Source: Clostridia bacterium
GTDB lineage: Bacteria; Bacillota; Clostridia; Acetivibrionales; JAFADI01
Direction: 5' to 3'
DNA: 64,000 nucleotides
Assembly (NCBI GenBank): GCA_026417615.1
Contig: JAOACY010000013.1
Span: 1-64,000 of the forward strand
Part shown: positions 36,110-45,446 of the stretch, one piece after another
Numbering within the stretch: position 1 is the stretch's first letter
How the letters are laid out: every line of letters starts with the position of its first letter
The notes under the pieces: generated by a model
Database searches by the model: none
Told to the model about the DNA's origin: nothing
Seen by the model: only the letters and a program-made list of their open reading frames with translations
Program-made: the position numbers and the translations under genes

Positions 36110-36856
36110 ATGGCTACAGTATTTAAGAAACCGCACGCTTTAAAGGATCTTTCGATGCATTATTGTCCGGGCTGTACGCACGGTATAATCCACAGACTGG
36201 TTGCAGAGGTCATAGACGAACTTGGCATAGAGGGTAAGACGATCGGCGTATCGCCGGTAGGTTGTTCTTATAATAATTATGAATATTTCAACTGCGATAT
36301 GGTGCAGGCGGCACATGGAAGAGCGCCGGCAGTCGGAACAGGAGTAAAGAGAGCCAATCCTGATAATTATGTATTCACCTACCAGGGGGATGGTGACCTT
36401 GCTGCCATAGGCACCGCGGAGATCGTTCATGCAGCTACCAGGGGAGAAAAGATAACAACCATATTTGTGAACAATGCAATATACGGTATGACGTCAGGTC
36501 AGCTGGCTCCCACAACACTTTTGAATCAGGTGACAACCACTTCACCCTTTGGAAGAAAGCCGGAGGTTCATGGTTTTCCGATCAAGGTTTCGGAGATGAT
36601 TTCTACCTTGGAGGGAGCAGTCTATGTTGAACGTGTTTCCGTCCATGATATAAAAAATATAATAAATGCCAAAAAGGCTATTAAAAAGGCCTTTAAGGTG
36701 CAGATGGCAAATAAGGGCTTTTCAATGGTTGAAGTATTGTCAACCTGCCCCACTAACTGGGGAATGAATCCAACAGAAGCTTTAAGGTGGCTTCAGGATA
36801 ATATGATACCGTTCTATCCCTTGGGCAACTTCAAGGGAAAGGACCTGGAGGTGTAA
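36110..36856 (+). CDS. 2-Oxoacid:ferredoxin oxidoreductase, beta (TPP) subunit
   Basis: A 248-residue thiamine-diphosphate-binding subunit. CPGCTHGI near residue 18 contains cluster or zinc-site cysteines typical of the beta subunit, and the TPP-binding stretch runs from GDGDLAAIGTAEI (near residue 88) to NNAIYGMTSGQ. GTGAGG at 36097-36102 precedes ATG 36110. Third gene of the operon, closely spaced on both sides. Confidence 0.92.
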   Translation: MATVFKKPHALKDLSMHYCPGCTHGIIHRLVAEVIDELGIEGKTIGVSPVGCSYNNYEYFNCDMVQAAHGRAPAVGTGVKRANPDNYVFTYQGDGDLAAIGTAEIVHAATRGEKITTIFVNNAIYGMTSGQLAPTTLLNQVTTTSPFGRKPEVHGFPIKVSEMISTLEGAVYVERVSVHDIKNIINAKKAIKKAFKVQMANKGFSMVEVLSTCPTNWGMNPTEALRWLQDNMIPFYPLGNFKGKDLEV

Positions 36857-36860
36857 ATAT

Positions 36861-37397
36861 ATGAGCGTTCAGCAGGAAATAATCATAGCAGGTTTCGGAG
36901 GACAGGGCATTTTATCTGCCGGCAGGCTGATTGCCTATGCGGGAATGCTGGATAATAAGAACGTTTCATGGCTTCCGTCCTATGGGCCGGAAATGAGGGG
37001 CGGAACGGCAAACTGCCATGTAATCGTATCTGACGAGCCTGTGGGCTCCCCTATACTGAACAAGGCCACATCAATCATAGTAATGAATGGCCCTTCCCTC
37101 GATAAGTTTGAGGGAATTGTTTCACCCGGGGGGCTTGTTATAACAGACAGCTCGCTTGTGGGCAAAAGCCCAAAGAGGACGGATGTGGATGTCAGTGAGA
37201 TACCGGCTTCAAGGATAGCTTCGGAAATGGGAAATGCAACATATGCGTCAATAATACTTCTTGGAAAGCTTGTAGCAAAGACGGGTGTAATATCAAAGGA
37301 GAGCTTTGAAGAGGCGCTTAAGGAAGTGCTGCCTCCGAAGTACCACCATCTCATACCTGAAGAAATGAAGGCCTTCGAATTGGGCATGAATTACTGA
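36861..37397 (+). CDS. 2-Oxoacid:ferredoxin oxidoreductase, gamma subunit
   Basis: A 178-residue subunit with the family opening IIIAGFGGQGILSAGRLIAYAG and the PSYGPEMRGGTANC segment. It completes the four-subunit complex. The GGAGGTG ribosome site overlaps the end of the beta-subunit gene. A strong terminator follows immediately. Confidence 0.92.
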   Translation: MSVQQEIIIAGFGGQGILSAGRLIAYAGMLDNKNVSWLPSYGPEMRGGTANCHVIVSDEPVGSPILNKATSIIVMNGPSLDKFEGIVSPGGLVITDSSLVGKSPKRTDVDVSEIPASRIASEMGNATYASIILLGKLVAKTGVISKESFEEALKEVLPPKYHHLIPEEMKAFELGMNY

Positions 37398-37443
37398 TTA
37401 ACACAAAAAAAGTGCGTTTAACAATGCACTTTTTTTGTGTTAA
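37398..37443. terminator. Strong terminator after the oxidoreductase operon
   Basis: TTAACACAAAAAAAGTGC pairs perfectly with GCACTTTTTTTGTGTTAA over 18 bp with a 10-base loop, and has a run of T on either strand. Confidence 0.9.
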
Positions 37444-37548
37444 TTAATTTAAACAAAACATTACATTGGCTTAATATTAACACAACAAGAAAAAAATAAA
37501 ATTATGTAGAAAAATATGTATTATTTTTAAACTTGGTGTGTGATAAAT

Positions 37549-39294
37549 ATGGGTCAAGTTAACAGCGAGATTTTAAAAAGGTTTAAAACCGTTCTTGATG
37601 ATGTTGTTTTAAATAAAAGCATTGATGTTTTCTACCAGCCGATAATTTCTCTTGTAGATGGCAGCACTATAGGATATGAAGCTTTATGCAGAGGCCCGAA
37701 AAATTGCCTTGTCCGCAATTCCGGCGCTTTGTTCCAGGCTGCGGCAAGCTCGGAAAAACTTCATGAGGTGGAGTACCTGTGCAAGTGCAAAATATTAGAA
37801 CGCTCAACAGATATTTCTAAAAATCATTTTATATTTACTAATATTGAGACAGTTCTTGTTGAGGATGAGTCTTTTCATAATAATTACTTGAGCGAGATTC
37901 AAAAACATTTTAAAGATATCAACCCTTCCAGGATTGTTTTTGAAATAAAAGAAAATAGTATAATTGAAGAATACAGCCAATTTTTTAAGGGCGTTCAGAG
38001 GTTGACAAGCCTAGGATGCAGAATTGCTGCTGACAGGGTAGGCGGAAGGTCTGGGGGCATGAGAATGCTGACGGACAAAGATATTGAGTTTATAAAGCTG
38101 GATTTAAGTCTGGTCAAAGGAGTATGTGAAAGCACAGAAAAGCAGGCTTTGATAAAGCTGCTATGCGATTTCTGCAGCCAAACCGGGAAAAAGCTTATTG
38201 CGGTAGGAATAGAGAATGAGGAAGATTTAAAAGCATTGATAGAACTAGGTGTACATATGGGGCAGGGTTATCTGTTCGGAAAACCTTCCGATACACCTTG
38301 TGAAGCAAGCCAAAGCATGAAGGAATTAATTGCAAAAGCAAACAGCAATCCGATGATTAGCACCATTAGTAATAAAAATTCTACTGTTGCAATAATAGGA
38401 GAGGTATGCACCGAGTGCATGTCAATATCTCCTGAAACCATGGGTGAAGAGGCTGCGGAAATTTTTAAAAGAAACGAGAATCTCCAAGGCTTGCCTGTAG
38501 TTGAAGGAAAAAGGGTTGTGGGATTGCTTGTGAAGGAAAGCTTTTTGGCTAAGCTGGCCACACAGTACGGTGTTTCATTGTTTATGAAAAGGCCGGTGAA
38601 GCTTTTGATGGACAGTGAACCTATGGTGGTGGATTTCAATGAGCCCTTCTATGACGTGGCCAGATCTGCAGCAGCAAGAATCAACAGCAGGCTTTATGAT
38701 TATATAATTATTACAAAGGATGAAGAGTATGTTGGAATTGCTACTGTTAAGGATATTTTGGAAAAATCCACCTCTCTTGAAGTAAATCAGGCAAAATATA
38801 TAAATTCCTTCTCAGGACTTCCAGGAAAGGAACTTGCTGACAGTGTTCTTGCAGATTTAGCCAGGAGGAACGCACCCTTTTCTGTTATCAGCGTATCATT
38901 GGAGAATTTCGGAGCGTTCGGCAAGTGTTATGGAACTGAAAATGCCGATAATGCAGTACTTATGCTTAAGAGCATAATTATTAAAAGTTTAGGCAGGCAT
39001 CACTATGAGAATGCTTTTGTGGGACACTTGGGAAAGGATGAATTCATTATCGTGATAGATAAATGCACAAGAGATGATTCAATTTGCCTGGAAATACAAA
39101 AAGAGTTTTCTCAATCAATTGCCGAACTCTACAAAAAGTCAGAAAAACAGCTTCAGCCTTCAGAAAACATATCTTTAAGCCTTTTTGCAATAAACAACGA
39201 AGGCAGGAGGTTTGAAAGCAAATACCATATATACGATGAATTGTACAAAAGCAAGTGGGAAAACAGCGGAAAAATAAAGGAAGGGTGTGCTTAA
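37549..39294 (+). CDS. EAL-CBS-GGDEF protein with degenerate catalytic motifs
   Basis: A 581-residue cytoplasmic c-di-GMP-type protein. Domain order: EAL (about 20-265; EALCRG at ~44, then FEIKENS, FIKLDLSLVKG, VGIENEEDL, GYLFGKP), a CBS-domain pair (about 285-415; VVEGKRVVGLLVKESF and YVGIATVKDIL), and GGDEF (about 425-575). In the EAL domain the usual DDFGTG loop reads ADRVGGR, so the second metal aspartate is Arg, and in the GGDEF domain the active-site motif reads GKDEF. Both suggest reduced or absent catalysis and a receptor or scaffold role. ATG 37549 is preferred over GTG 37540. Confidence 0.85.
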   Translation: MGQVNSEILKRFKTVLDDVVLNKSIDVFYQPIISLVDGSTIGYEALCRGPKNCLVRNSGALFQAAASSEKLHEVEYLCKCKILERSTDISKNHFIFTNIETVLVEDESFHNNYLSEIQKHFKDINPSRIVFEIKENSIIEEYSQFFKGVQRLTSLGCRIAADRVGGRSGGMRMLTDKDIEFIKLDLSLVKGVCESTEKQALIKLLCDFCSQTGKKLIAVGIENEEDLKALIELGVHMGQGYLFGKPSDTPCEASQSMKELIAKANSNPMISTISNKNSTVAIIGEVCTECMSISPETMGEEAAEIFKRNENLQGLPVVEGKRVVGLLVKESFLAKLATQYGVSLFMKRPVKLLMDSEPMVVDFNEPFYDVARSAAARINSRLYDYIIITKDEEYVGIATVKDILEKSTSLEVNQAKYINSFSGLPGKELADSVLADLARRNAPFSVISVSLENFGAFGKCYGTENADNAVLMLKSIIIKSLGRHHYENAFVGHLGKDEFIIVIDKCTRDDSICLEIQKEFSQSIAELYKKSEKQLQPSENISLSLFAINNEGRRFESKYHIYDELYKSKWENSGKIKEGCA

Positions 39295-39316
39295 GCTGCA
39301 CACCCTTTAATTTATT
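39281..39316. terminator. Shared terminator between the EAL gene and glnN
   Basis: AAGGGTGTGC pairs with GCACACCCTT (10 bp, 7-base loop), overlapping the last codons of the EAL gene and followed by TAATTT. It can serve both converging genes. Confidence 0.65.
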
Positions 39317-39326
39317 ATATATTTTA

Positions 39327-41420
39327 TTATATATTAAAGAGCATATCACCGTAAGTGGGGAAAGGCCATACATCAGCATCCACCATAGTTTCAAGCTTAT
39401 CAGCCACAGCTCTTAATTCGCCCATCTTTTCGAATACGTCAAACCTGTAGGAATAAGCTTGTTCATAGGTATCTCCATGCATAGCCTGAGCTTTTGACAA
39501 TGAATCCTCAAGCTCTGAAATCTTCTTCTTCAATGCAGCTGCCAGAGATGATACCTCGGAAAGTAATTCTGACTGAACAGATATATCAACCTCAAGGCCG
39601 GTAGCCTGAATTGAGTTTATAGAAGCGGCAAGGTCGGTTGTGAAGTTTATAACTGCAGGGAGTATCTGACGCTTAGCCATTTCGAGCATTGTAAGAGCTT
39701 CAATATTTATGGTCTTGATGTAATGCTCAAGGGATATTTCATAACGTGAGTGCATTTCAACCCTGCTCAATACTCCATGCTTTTCCATTACAGCCAGATT
39801 TTTCTCTGCCACCAGAGCCTTGATGGATTCGACGGTTGTACGGATATTGGGAAGACCTCTCTTTTCAGCTTCTGCAACCCACTCGTCAGAATAGCCGTTA
39901 CCATTGAAAATTATACGCTTATGATTCTTAACTATTTCAAAAATAATTTTTTCAACTTCAGCATCAAAATCAGCAGCTTTTTCAAGCCTGTCACAAATCT
40001 GCTCAATTTCTTCAGCTACTATGGTGTTAAGTGTAAAGTTGGCGGCAGCTATGGACTGGGATGAACCAACCATTCTGAACTCGAATTTGTTACCCGTGAA
40101 GGCAAAAGGAGATGTTCTGTTCCTGTCCGTTGAATCCTTGGGAAGCGGAGGAAGGGTAGTTACGCCTATATTCATAAGTCCGCCCTGCTTGGATGAGGTA
40201 GCTCCGCCTTTTTCTATCTGCTCAAGTATGTCTGTGAGCTGATCGCCGAGGAATATTGAAATAATAGCCGGAGGCGCTTCGTTGGCTCCAAGACGGTGGT
40301 CATTTCCAGGATTGGCAGCCGACACCCTAAGGAGGTCTGCATATTCATCAACAGCCTTAATTACCGCGCACAGGAATACAAGGAACTGTTGGTTCTCGTG
40401 AGGAGTATTTCCGGGATCAAGTAGATTCTGACCGTCATTTGAAGCCATTGACCAGTTATTGTGTTTTCCTGAACCGTTTACTCCGGCGAAAGGCTTTTCA
40501 TGCAGCAAGCATACAAGTCCATGCCTCAATGCAATTTTCTGCATAAGCTCCATTGTAAGCTGGTTGTGGTCTGTGGCTATATTTGTGGTCGCAAATATCG
40601 GAGCAAGCTCATGCTGTGCAGGAGCAACCTCATTATGCTTGGTCTTTGCGGAAATGCCAAGCTTCCAGAGTTCTTCGTCCAACTCCTTCATGTATGCGGA
40701 AATTCTTTCTTTTATAGAGCCGAAGTAGTGGTCTTCAAGCTCCTGACCCTTGGGAGGCTTCGCTCCAAACAAGGTTCTGCCTGTGAATATAAGGTCTTTT
40801 CGTAAATCATACATCTTTTTGTCAATAATGAAATATTCCTGCTCAGGGCCCACTGTGGTTGTAACCTGTGTGGCGGTAGTATTCCCAAAAAGCTTCAGCA
40901 AGCGAACAGCCTGCTTTGAAAGAGCTTCCATTGAACGGAGAAGTGGAGTCTTTTTGTCAAGTGCTTCTCCCGTATATGAACAGAATGCTGTAGGAATGCA
41001 AAGTGAATTATCCTTAATGAAAGCCGGCGAGGTGCAATCCCATGCGGTATATCCTCTTGCTTCAAAAGTTGCTCTCAAGCCGCCTGAAGGGAAGGAGGAT
41101 GCATCGGGCTCGCCTTTAATCAACTCCTTGCCGGAGAACTCCATTATTACTCTGCCGTCAGGTGTAGGATTGATAAAAGAATCATGCTTTTCGGCAGTTA
41201 TGCCTGTCATAGGCTGAAACCAGTGAGTGAAGTGCGTAGCGCCCTTTTCTATAGCCCAGTCCTTCATTGCGTTGGCCACAACCTCTGCCACCGCAGGGTC
41301 AAGAGGAAGACCTGCGTCAAGAGTCTTTCTCAAAGCCTTGTATGTTGCTTTCGGAAGACGCTCTCTCATGACTGAATCATTAAAAACATTTGAACCAAAG
41401 ATTTCTGATAGCTTTGACAT
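39327..41420 (-). CDS. glnN: Glutamine synthetase type III
   Basis: A 697-residue glutamine synthetase of the long GSIII class, which makes glutamine from glutamate, ammonia and ATP. Length and sequence ([20 protein letters not shown] at the start, [18 protein letters not shown] near residue 80, [21 protein letters not shown], the [15 protein letters not shown]-site loop and [16 protein letters not shown]) separate it from the shorter GSI. AAAGGAG precedes ATG 41420. It converges with the EAL gene. Confidence 0.96.
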   Translation of the reverse strand: MSKLSEIFGSNVFNDSVMRERLPKATYKALRKTLDAGLPLDPAVAEVVANAMKDWAIEKGATHFTHWFQPMTGITAEKHDSFINPTPDGRVIMEFSGKELIKGEPDASSFPSGGLRATFEARGYTAWDCTSPAFIKDNSLCIPTAFCSYTGEALDKKTPLLRSMEALSKQAVRLLKLFGNTTATQVTTTVGPEQEYFIIDKKMYDLRKDLIFTGRTLFGAKPPKGQELEDHYFGSIKERISAYMKELDEELWKLGISAKTKHNEVAPAQHELAPIFATTNIATDHNQLTMELMQKIALRHGLVCLLHEKPFAGVNGSGKHNNWSMASNDGQNLLDPGNTPHENQQFLVFLCAVIKAVDEYADLLRVSAANPGNDHRLGANEAPPAIISIFLGDQLTDILEQIEKGGATSSKQGGLMNIGVTTLPPLPKDSTDRNRTSPFAFTGNKFEFRMVGSSQSIAAANFTLNTIVAEEIEQICDRLEKAADFDAEVEKIIFEIVKNHKRIIFNGNGYSDEWVAEAEKRGLPNIRTTVESIKALVAEKNLAVMEKHGVLSRVEMHSRYEISLEHYIKTINIEALTMLEMAKRQILPAVINFTTDLAASINSIQATGLEVDISVQSELLSEVSSLAAALKKKISELEDSLSKAQAMHGDTYEQAYSYRFDVFEKMGELRAVADKLETMVDADVWPFPTYGDMLFNI

Positions 41421-41757
41421 TTAAATAACTCCTTTCAATTATTATATATATTAATATTTCCGGAAATTTTGATAGCTTGCACAAATTACTACAATTGTAA
41501 CAGCATTTATGCTTGCTATCAATAAAAAAAGGACGTATCAAAATAAATTTGAAACGTCCTCGTTCGTTTAAATTTAATAAATCCTTTGTAGTAAAACATC
41601 ATTGTTTTAAAATTGAAATATTAATTTAAAAATATTTTAGCCTGTTTTCTTTAAAAATGCAAGTCATAATTTGAAAAATTTCAAAAATTTCTTATTGTAA
41701 TGGAGCGGGCAGGAGGTTATGATATTATTTAAGGTATAAAGAAAGCAGGATATTACA
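41421..41757. other. 337-base gap between glnN and the transglutaminase gene
   Basis: The divergent promoters lie here. On the minus strand TATAAT is found at 41446-41441, with no clear -35. Two perfect palindromes sit nearby: ATTTCCGGAAAT (41456-41467) and TACAATTGTA (41490-41499). A hairpin at about 41531-41561 (AGGACGT / ACGTCCT plus TCAAA / TTTGA) may be a terminator. The rest is AT-rich with nothing I recognise. Confidence 0.5.
41695..41723 (+). promoter_or_regulatory. Promoter for the transglutaminase-like gene
   Basis: TTGTAA (41695-41700) and TATGAT (41718-41723) are 17 bases apart, 34 bases before ATG 41758. Confidence 0.5.
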
Positions 41758-42963
41758 ATGAATATAAATTTTGTTTCCGCTGTGTTGCTGCTGCTCTTTG
41801 CCTTGCCGGTGCTTGCGGGAGCATTAAGCGATTTCTCAAGGGAGAGAATGCACAATAAAATCGCATCTCTTTTTGACAGCCTTGAATTTCTGGCGGCGAT
41901 GTTTATTTCTATATGGCTGACAAAAAAAATATTTTTTGAGCATGACAGCCAGCCATACAAGCAAATATACGATCTTATTCCCCGGAGTATAAAAGCTGCT
42001 CTTTATGGGCATGACGTGCTGACATATCTTTTTGCTGTGCCTGTGGCGCTTCTTTTTGCAGTCTCAATAATGAAGCTTGTAACAGTGCCAATTTACAGAA
42101 TAGTGGTAGAGCCCTTTACTGACGGACTTTATTCATTTATTGATTCCTTTGGTGAAGCCGCTAAAAGATTTTTCGGTGCCGTGTGGGAAATTCCAAAGTC
42201 TTTATACATTGTGCTGATAGTTGGTTTTCTGCTTAATTTCTATACCTATTATTTTCCTGCGCTGGCTCTTTCAAGGGAAATGAATGAGTCCGGCCTTTAC
42301 CGGATGCTGTACAGCCATGCCTTAGCCCCTGCGCTTAATTCAAATATCGCAAAAAGGATACCGGTTCTTGTGAATGACTCGTTCCGGGAAATCGGAAGGG
42401 TGATACCAGGAAGTGAGAGGGCGAGTGTTCCCGAGCTTTCGGAGCGTGTAAAGGAGCAGCTTCAGAAAAGAAACATCAAGGTAATAGAATACTTTAATGG
42501 TGTTACATTGGATGAAGCTATAAAATCGAAGGCGGAAATAGATGAAACTGCCAAAAAAATAGTTGGATATGAAAAGAACGACAGGAAAAAAGCATTTTTA
42601 ATATATAAATGGGTCAGCAGAAATATCAAATATGACTTTGAAAAAGCGGTAAGCCTTGGGAAGGATCCAAGGGGAATTTCATCCGGAGCGATAGTTGCTT
42701 TCGAGACCCGCAAGGGTGTTTGCTTTGACTATTCATGCCTGTATGTTGCCATGTGCAGGGCAGTTGACATGAAGGTAAGACTTGTGACAGGACTTGCTTA
42801 CAGCGGAATGTCATGGGGGGATCATGCCTGGAATCAGGTTTATTCCAGGCATGATAACAGATGGATAGACGTGGATGCTACCTTCGGCAGTGTAGCCGAC
42901 TATTTTGACAAGGCAGATTTCAATGTTGACCACAAGTATGCACAAGTACAAGGCGAGTGGTAG
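41758..42963 (+). CDS. Membrane-anchored transglutaminase-like protein
   Basis: A 401-residue protein with several amino-terminal membrane segments (about residues 4-22, 38-55, 80-105, 140-160) and a C-terminal transglutaminase-like (papain-fold) domain (about 265-390). The catalytic triad is visible: Cys in GVCFDYSCLYVAMCRA, His in GDHAWNQVY and Asp in WIDVDATFG. Such domains in bacteria act as proteases or cross-linking enzymes; the substrate is unknown. The active site could face either side of the membrane. Confidence 0.85.
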   Translation: MNINFVSAVLLLLFALPVLAGALSDFSRERMHNKIASLFDSLEFLAAMFISIWLTKKIFFEHDSQPYKQIYDLIPRSIKAALYGHDVLTYLFAVPVALLFAVSIMKLVTVPIYRIVVEPFTDGLYSFIDSFGEAAKRFFGAVWEIPKSLYIVLIVGFLLNFYTYYFPALALSREMNESGLYRMLYSHALAPALNSNIAKRIPVLVNDSFREIGRVIPGSERASVPELSERVKEQLQKRNIKVIEYFNGVTLDEAIKSKAEIDETAKKIVGYEKNDRKKAFLIYKWVSRNIKYDFEKAVSLGKDPRGISSGAIVAFETRKGVCFDYSCLYVAMCRAVDMKVRLVTGLAYSGMSWGDHAWNQVYSRHDNRWIDVDATFGSVADYFDKADFNVDHKYAQVQGEW

Positions 42964-42973
42964 AAAGGGAGTT

Positions 42974-43294
42974 TTATATCAGCGCAGTCCTTGAAATTCG
43001 CTTAGGTATATAGTTGACTTCCTCCGAAGTAAAGCCCGTCAATTTATGCTCATGCTGGATGTTTGGCTCCAGTGATCCTTCGATTCTGTGTATGTGTCCG
43101 TTTTCAGTCTTTGCCGCAAGGCCCGTAAAGCCTGAAAAATAGTGGGTATGGCCGGTATAGGAGCATATGCCCCAATAATAGTGAAAGTGAAACATATTAA
43201 AGCCGATAATCCCTTCCGTATATCCAAGAATTCTGTGGTTGTGGCCATTTGCAATCTTGCTGTCAAAATTATATTCATGTATGTGAAGCTTCAT
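42974..43294 (-). CDS. YmaF family His-rich protein
   Basis: A 106-residue protein with repeated His-rich motifs: HIHEYNF, GHNHRILGYT, FHFHYYWGIC, TGHTHYFSGFTG, GHIHRIEG, HEHKLTGFT. This matches the YmaF family (function unknown). The regular histidine pairs suggest metal binding (inference). ATG 43294 has a GGAGGT site and is preferred; the in-frame ORF extends upstream to 43360 but those codons come from a piece of the dispersed repeat. It runs towards the end of the transglutaminase gene. Confidence 0.8.
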   Translation of the reverse strand: MKLHIHEYNFDSKIANGHNHRILGYTEGIIGFNMFHFHYYWGICSYTGHTHYFSGFTGLAAKTENGHIHRIEGSLEPNIQHEHKLTGFTSEEVNYIPKRISRTALI

Positions 43295-43310
43295 TATTAC
43301 CTCCGCTTTC

Positions 43311-43337
43311 AAGAAAAGCTGTTTTTGAAGTAGAATC
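43311..43337 (-). repeat. Dispersed inverted-repeat element, copy E (left end, reverse orientation)
   Basis: Read on the minus strand, GATTCTACTTCAAAAACAGC then TTTTCTT matches the left end of copies B and F with two differences. Only this terminal part is present. It lies just upstream of the YmaF gene's ribosome binding site. Confidence 0.65.
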
Positions 43338-43491
43338 AATTTTATATATAACCTGTGCAAATTAAGCCAAATTATTAATCGAATTTTATGAAATGCTGTA
43401 ATTTGGATCCATGCATAAAATAAATGTTAACGCAGCATAACCTTGGGTAAATAAATTTTAAATTGCATATATCTAAAAATGAGGTGGAGAG

Positions 43492-45204
43492 ATGGATTAC
43501 AACATTCTTATAGGTGGTTCGGCGGGACAAGGCATGGACACATTGGCGGCAATCCTCGAGAGAGTGCTCAAAAGGAAGGGGTTTCAAATTTTTACTGTCC
43601 GTGATTATATGTCCAGAGTAAGAGGGGGACATAACTTCATACAAGTAAGATTCGGAAATGAAGAGCTAACTTCCCACAGGAAAAGCGTGGACGGCATTAT
43701 AGCCTTGAATGATGAGACAATAAGGCTTCATATGGAGGATTTGTCAGAGAATGGCTTTGTAATCTGCGACGAAGAAATCAGCTTTGCTGATGAAAGGGTT
43801 ATAAGGCTTCCGTTGAAAACCGAAGCTAAAGCATCGGGAAATGTAAAAGCAATGGGAAGCACTGCGCTAGGGACAGTGCTTAAGCTGTTTGATTTGGATA
43901 TGTCCTGCGTGGAAGACGTTTTGAAATTGATTTTTGCCAGACAAGATATTGCCACGCAAAATATGGGAGCTCTAAAAAGGGGTTTTGAGCTTCTTGATTC
44001 AAGGTACAGCATTGAGCCTGCCGATTCAGACGGAAGTATTCTAATAAGCGGGAATGAAGCTATAGCACTTGGGGCTTTGGCTGCCGGGTGCAAGTTTTAT
44101 TCAGCTTATCCCATGACGCCTTCAACCAGTATAATGAACTACCTTGCAACAAAAATGGCAGAGGCGGAAGTTGTCGTAGAGCAAGCTGAAGACGAAATTT
44201 CTGCTATTAATATGGCCATAGGTGCTTCTTACGCAGGAGCAAGGTCCATGACGGGAACCTCCGGCGGAGGCTTTGCCCTCATGGTCGAGGGCCTTGGGCT
44301 TTCTGCCATGCTGGAGGTACCTCTGGTAATCGCAGAGATCCAGAGGCCCAGCCCTACTACCGGTTTCCCTACCAGGACAGAGCAGGCAGACCTGAAGTTT
44401 GTGATTAACGCTTCCCAGGGAGAGTTCCCAAGAATGGTCATAGCCCCAAGGAATCCGGAGGATGCCTTTTACCAGACCGTAAGGGCATTCAATCTGGCGG
44501 ACAACTACCAGATACCGGTTATACTGCTGGGTGACCAGTACCTGGCTGATTCCACAACCACAACAAGGCCTTTTGATTTTGACAGGGTGAAGATTGAAAG
44601 ATACCTTAGCAATGATGATTTTGCAGGAGATAGAGAATACAAAAGGTATGAACTGACGCCTGACGGCATATCTCCGCGTATTATTCCCGGAAAAGTTCCA
44701 GGCAAAACAGTTTTGGTGGACAGTGACGAACACGATGAATGGGGTCATATAACTGAAAGCGCCGAAGTAAGGAAAGCAATGAATGACAAGAGGATGAGAA
44801 AGCTCGAGTACTTGAAGAAAGAGCTGCAGGAGCCTGATTTTTTGGGAGATGGGGACTTTGAAACGCTTTTTGTAGCGTGGGGTTCCTTGCACGGACCTGT
44901 AAAAGAGGCGTTAAAGCTGCTGAACAAGACAGGAGAGAAGAAGTATGCGGCGCTTGTGTTTGGGGATGTGTGGCCTCTGCCTGAGAAGCTGCTTTTAGAA
45001 AAGGCAGGCAAGGCGAAAGCCGTTATAAACATTGAGCAAAATGCCACAGGACAGCTTGCCTCCTTAATTCGTGAGTGCACGGGAATCAAATGTGACGGCA
45101 GCATATTAAAATACGACGGCAGACCGATTTGCGCTGAATTTATCATAGAAAACATAAAATTGATTCTAACGCAAAAACAGCTTTTCTTGGAACAAGATGA
45201 ATAA
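43492..45204 (+). CDS. 2-Oxoacid:acceptor oxidoreductase, fused gamma-alpha subunit (KOR type)
   Basis: A 570-residue subunit with the gamma domain first (GGSAGQGMDTLAAILERVL and YMSRVRGGHNFIQVRFG, to about residue 175), then the alpha domain (GNEAIALGALAAGCKFYSAYP, EQAEDEISAINMAIGASYAGA, TGTSGGGFALM). This two-subunit arrangement fits 2-oxoglutarate or general 2-oxoacid:ferredoxin oxidoreductases. Its last 13 residues (ILTQKQLFLEQDE) are encoded by the beginning of a 203-bp repeat element, so the native C terminus was probably altered by the insertion. GAGGTGG precedes ATG 43492. Confidence 0.93.
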   Translation: MDYNILIGGSAGQGMDTLAAILERVLKRKGFQIFTVRDYMSRVRGGHNFIQVRFGNEELTSHRKSVDGIIALNDETIRLHMEDLSENGFVICDEEISFADERVIRLPLKTEAKASGNVKAMGSTALGTVLKLFDLDMSCVEDVLKLIFARQDIATQNMGALKRGFELLDSRYSIEPADSDGSILISGNEAIALGALAAGCKFYSAYPMTPSTSIMNYLATKMAEAEVVVEQAEDEISAINMAIGASYAGARSMTGTSGGGFALMVEGLGLSAMLEVPLVIAEIQRPSPTTGFPTRTEQADLKFVINASQGEFPRMVIAPRNPEDAFYQTVRAFNLADNYQIPVILLGDQYLADSTTTTRPFDFDRVKIERYLSNDDFAGDREYKRYELTPDGISPRIIPGKVPGKTVLVDSDEHDEWGHITESAEVRKAMNDKRMRKLEYLKKELQEPDFLGDGDFETLFVAWGSLHGPVKEALKLLNKTGEKKYAALVFGDVWPLPEKLLLEKAGKAKAVINIEQNATGQLASLIRECTGIKCDGSILKYDGRPICAEFIIENIKLILTQKQLFLEQDE

Positions 45205-45364
45205 ATCACTCGACAACGTTGAGGTGATTCCGAAGCCAAAATGCCATGGATGGCATTTTGAGCATCACGTGACACGACGTCATATTAATGCGTGCGAGGA
45301 ATTGCAAGACAAGTCGTTAGTGATTTCATCCAAGTTTCAGAAAATGGGTTTTTGTGGCAGAAGC
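45162..45364 (+). repeat. Dispersed inverted-repeat element, copy F (full length, 203 bp)
   Basis: It has the same 203-base length and layout as copy C: left end GATTCTAACGCAAAAACAG, right end (reverse complement) GCTTCTGCCACAAAAACCC, and a perfect central hairpin CAAAATGCC (45237-45245) / GGCATTTTG (45252-45260) with loop ATGGAT instead of AAGGAA. Its first 43 bases are inside the preceding reading frame, and the rest fills most of the gap to the beta-subunit gene. Confidence 0.9.
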
Positions 45365-45446
45365 AAAGTTAAGAACTGAGAAAGAAAAATACAAAAAGGG
45401 ATAATGAATAGAAGCTTAAATGATTAAATGATTGGAGGCTTAATAT

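Noticed and set aside
43295-43360. 22-residue amino-terminal extension of the YmaF protein
   Set aside because: It is read from element copy E and lies upstream of the clear ribosome binding site at the ATG 43294.
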